A stretch of 53,305 bases of DNA, from the NCBI GenBank assembly GCA_030706015.1, contig JAUZPI010000024.1, positions 1 through 53,305 of the forward strand, in the 5' to 3' direction. The notes beneath the pieces are model-generated. The model was not told the origin of the DNA. It did not search any database and worked only from the letters and a program-made list of their open reading frames with translations. The position numbers and the translations under genes are program-made. The DNA comes from Bacillota bacterium (lineage in GTDB: Bacteria > Bacillota > Clostridia > Clostridiales > Clostridiaceae). Positions 51,751 through 53,305 of this stretch are shown here, piece after piece. Every line of letters begins with the position of its first letter. Positions within the stretch are counted from its first letter, which is position 1.

Positions 51751-52434
51751 ATGAAACTAGTAAAGACAGAGGAGTTTTTTAAGAGGAGCAGCGATACTTT
51801 AGCGGCGCTGTTAAAGGAACTAGAAAGTAAGCCAACAATTGACTCTAAAGCTTTAATTGGAAATACAGCATTAATTGTTGTAGACATGAATGAAGGTTTT
51901 GCTACCAAAGGGGCATTATACAGTCCTAGAATAGAAGCATTAAAGCCAGAAATAGCTAGACTTGCAGCTGCTTTTGACAATAACAAGGATATACCAGTTT
52001 TGATAGTTAATGATGAACATCCAAAGGACAGCCTTGAATTTAAAATATATCCTCAGCACTGTGTAAAAGATACAGAAGAAAGCAGAATAATTCAGGAGCT
52101 TTGTCAGGTTAGAAACAGCATTATTTTTCCTAAGTCTTCTACCAATGGATTTGTATCCGAAGAATTTAGAGAATTTATAATCAAGCTAAAAGCTAAAGGC
52201 ATAAGAAATTTCGTTATAGTAGGAGATTGCACGGATATTTGTATATATCAACTTGCCACTACCATGAAAGCTCATTTTAATCACCTAAATGAAGAAGTGC
52301 AAATTATTGTTCCCATAAACGCAGTAGACACCTTTGACTTAGAGGTGACAAATCATAATGGAGATTTAATGAATGTGGTATTTCTATACAGTATGATGGG
52401 TAATGGTATATCCGTAGTGAGGGAAATTATATAA
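51751..52434 (+). CDS. Isochorismatase-family hydrolase, probable nicotinamidase
   Basis: A cysteine hydrolase of 227 residues. The triad is visible as D45 (VVDMNEGF), K128 (FPKSSTNGF) and C160 (VGDCTDICIYQLA). The NDEHPKDSLEF-x-PQHC stretch matches nicotinamidase PncA (D-x-H metal site and PxHC). It should convert nicotinamide to nicotinate for NAD salvage. It carries about 30 extra residues at the N-terminus. It lies directly after the NrtR-like gene and ends at a terminator, so the two form one operon. Confidence 0.88.
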   Translation: MKLVKTEEFFKRSSDTLAALLKELESKPTIDSKALIGNTALIVVDMNEGFATKGALYSPRIEALKPEIARLAAAFDNNKDIPVLIVNDEHPKDSLEFKIYPQHCVKDTEESRIIQELCQVRNSIIFPKSSTNGFVSEEFREFIIKLKAKGIRNFVIVGDCTDICIYQLATTMKAHFNHLNEEVQIIVPINAVDTFDLEVTNHNGDLMNVVFLYSMMGNGISVVREII

Positions 52435-52447
52435 ATTAAAATAGTTT

Positions 52448-52490
52448 AAGGCATGTTAACCTTATGTTACAAGGAAGACATGCCTTTTTT
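52448..52490 (+). terminator. Terminator with nested stem
   Basis: AAGGCATGT and ACATGCCTT pair outside and CCTT/AAGG pairs inside, followed by TTTT. From 52494 to 52738 I see AT-rich leader DNA only. Confidence 0.88.
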
Positions 52491-52738
52491 ATTTTATTGG
52501 CTGACAGGCTATTTATCTATAGATATAAAGTTATTGTAATATTTAGTGAAATTAAAGAATATTTAAATGAAACAACAAATAAAAAATTTTTTCATTACTG
52601 TAAATCGACAACAAATAACATGAAACCCATAGTATAATATCCCATATGTTAACAAATCATGAACACGAAGGGAGGAAATTCGATACAATTTAAGAGATAC
52701 AAAAATTTACGTTTTTCATTTTATATAGGAGGAGTACA

Positions 52739-53305
52739 ATGAATAAGAACAAAAGAATTATATCATTTATACTATCATTTTGCATGATGCTGACACTAGT
52801 GCCGACAAAGGCATTTGCTGCGCAGGTAACAGCCCAAAGTACTGAGGATGTTAGCGCTGCTGCTAATACTAATACAGCTGTTAAATCCTCTGCCAAGAGT
52901 AATGCTAAAATTCTTGGAGAGCTTGATGAAAAAAAGGAAAGGAATATAAAACACTTCCTTAAGGAAGATGGTACCTATGAAGCTGATGTTTATCCAATGG
53001 CTGTTCACTACCTAGATAATGGTAAGTGGAAAGACATCGATAATACCTTAGCAGCTGGTACTGACGAAGATAATAATGATGTCCTAGTTAATAAGAATAA
53101 TGATTTTAAAGCAAAATTTGCAAAGAATTCTAAAGCTAATAAACTTGTTAGAATTCAAAAGGACAAATATGAACTTTCATGGAATTTAGAGGGAGCTGAA
53201 AAAAGTGATGCTCAAAATGTTCCAGCTGATCAAAGTGCTCTAAATAACTTATCAGAGGATGATAAGAAAAGAGCTGCAACCAAGGCTACTTCTGTTATAA
53301 ATTTC
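52739..53305 (+). CDS. Secreted protein, N-terminal part, WapA/RHS-like
   Basis: ATG 52739 follows TAGGAGGAG. The first ~28 residues are a signal peptide (NKNKR, IISFILSFCMMLTL, cleavage near AFAA). The mature part is acidic and Ala/Asn-rich and contains IKHFLKEDGTYEADVYPMAVHYLDNGKWKDIDNTL (positions about 52950-53050). That is the style of the N-terminal region of large clostridial cell-wall proteins with DNRLRE and RHS/YD repeats (WapA-type toxins). The frame is open to the window edge after 189 residues. The class is inferred from the N-terminus alone. Confidence 0.75.
   Translation, partial: MNKNKRIISFILSFCMMLTLVPTKAFAAQVTAQSTEDVSAAANTNTAVKSSAKSNAKILGELDEKKERNIKHFLKEDGTYEADVYPMAVHYLDNGKWKDIDNTLAAGTDEDNNDVLVNKNNDFKAKFAKNSKANKLVRIQKDKYELSWNLEGAEKSDAQNVPADQSALNNLSEDDKKRAATKATSVINF

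Noticed and set aside
52665..52738. A ribosome site (AAGGGAGG) and possible leader peptide before the right-edge gene
   Set aside because: No standard start codon follows at proper distance; the frame would need an ATT start and ends in the next ribosome site.

Overview
The window is AT-rich, with strong Shine-Dalgarno sites, short hairpin-plus-U terminators and Gram-positive secreted proteins. It reads as a chromosomal segment of a Clostridium-like (Clostridiaceae) anaerobe. I see no rRNA, tRNA, CRISPR array, phage block or insertion sequence. The left edge cuts a giant secreted repeat protein and the right edge cuts a second secreted protein.

Layout. 1-5.3 kb (minus): a secreted protein with about 16 fibronectin-III modules followed by Ig-like modules, behind a c-di-GMP-I riboswitch. 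5.6-10 kb: a chemoreceptor, a 50-residue protein, an MFS transporter and a PrmA-like methyltransferase. 10.1-12.2 kb: a TetR regulator and a GH13 glycosidase sharing the same operator. 12.6-14.2 kb: a guanine riboswitch and a purine permease. 14.2-17.1 kb (minus): bioF-bioH-like-bioC under a BirA-type operator. 17.3-30.7 kb: a hybrid kinase, a DUF4474-like protein plus phosphoesterase, an aromatic acid exporter-like protein, a GT-C glycosyltransferase, aspartate 4-decarboxylase, and a PAS kinase paired with a REC-GGDEF diguanylate cyclase. 30.9-36.6 kb: cyclopropane fatty acid synthase and SbcCD.

36.8-43.3 kb (minus) is the most remarkable part. One seven-gene operon reads cysE - cysM - mec (JAMM peptidase) - cysO (sulfur carrier) - moeZ (E1-rhodanese) - family 2A encapsulin shell - cysteine desulfurase with a long N-terminal cargo-type extension. 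It joins an encapsulin sulfur compartment to a protein-thiocarboxylate route to cysteine. The operon has a consensus promoter and an inverted repeat in its leader. Similar hairpin elements lie on both sides of it.

43.5-53.3 kb: a CapA-like protein, an orphan membrane protein with the nucleoside phosphorylase PpnP, a second TetR next to what looks like a deleted target gene, a DbpA-like RNA helicase, a zinc-ribbon protein, a phosphoesterase, an NrtR-like Nudix protein with a nicotinamidase-like hydrolase, and the start of a secreted WapA/RHS-like protein.

Cross-cutting signals: the diguanylate cyclase and the c-di-GMP riboswitch suggest second-messenger control of the surface adhesin. A palindromic element occurs three times (12.2, 12.4 and 46.9 kb) with conserved flanks but a changed, still self-complementary core. 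All functional calls are from reading motifs by eye; no database search was possible.
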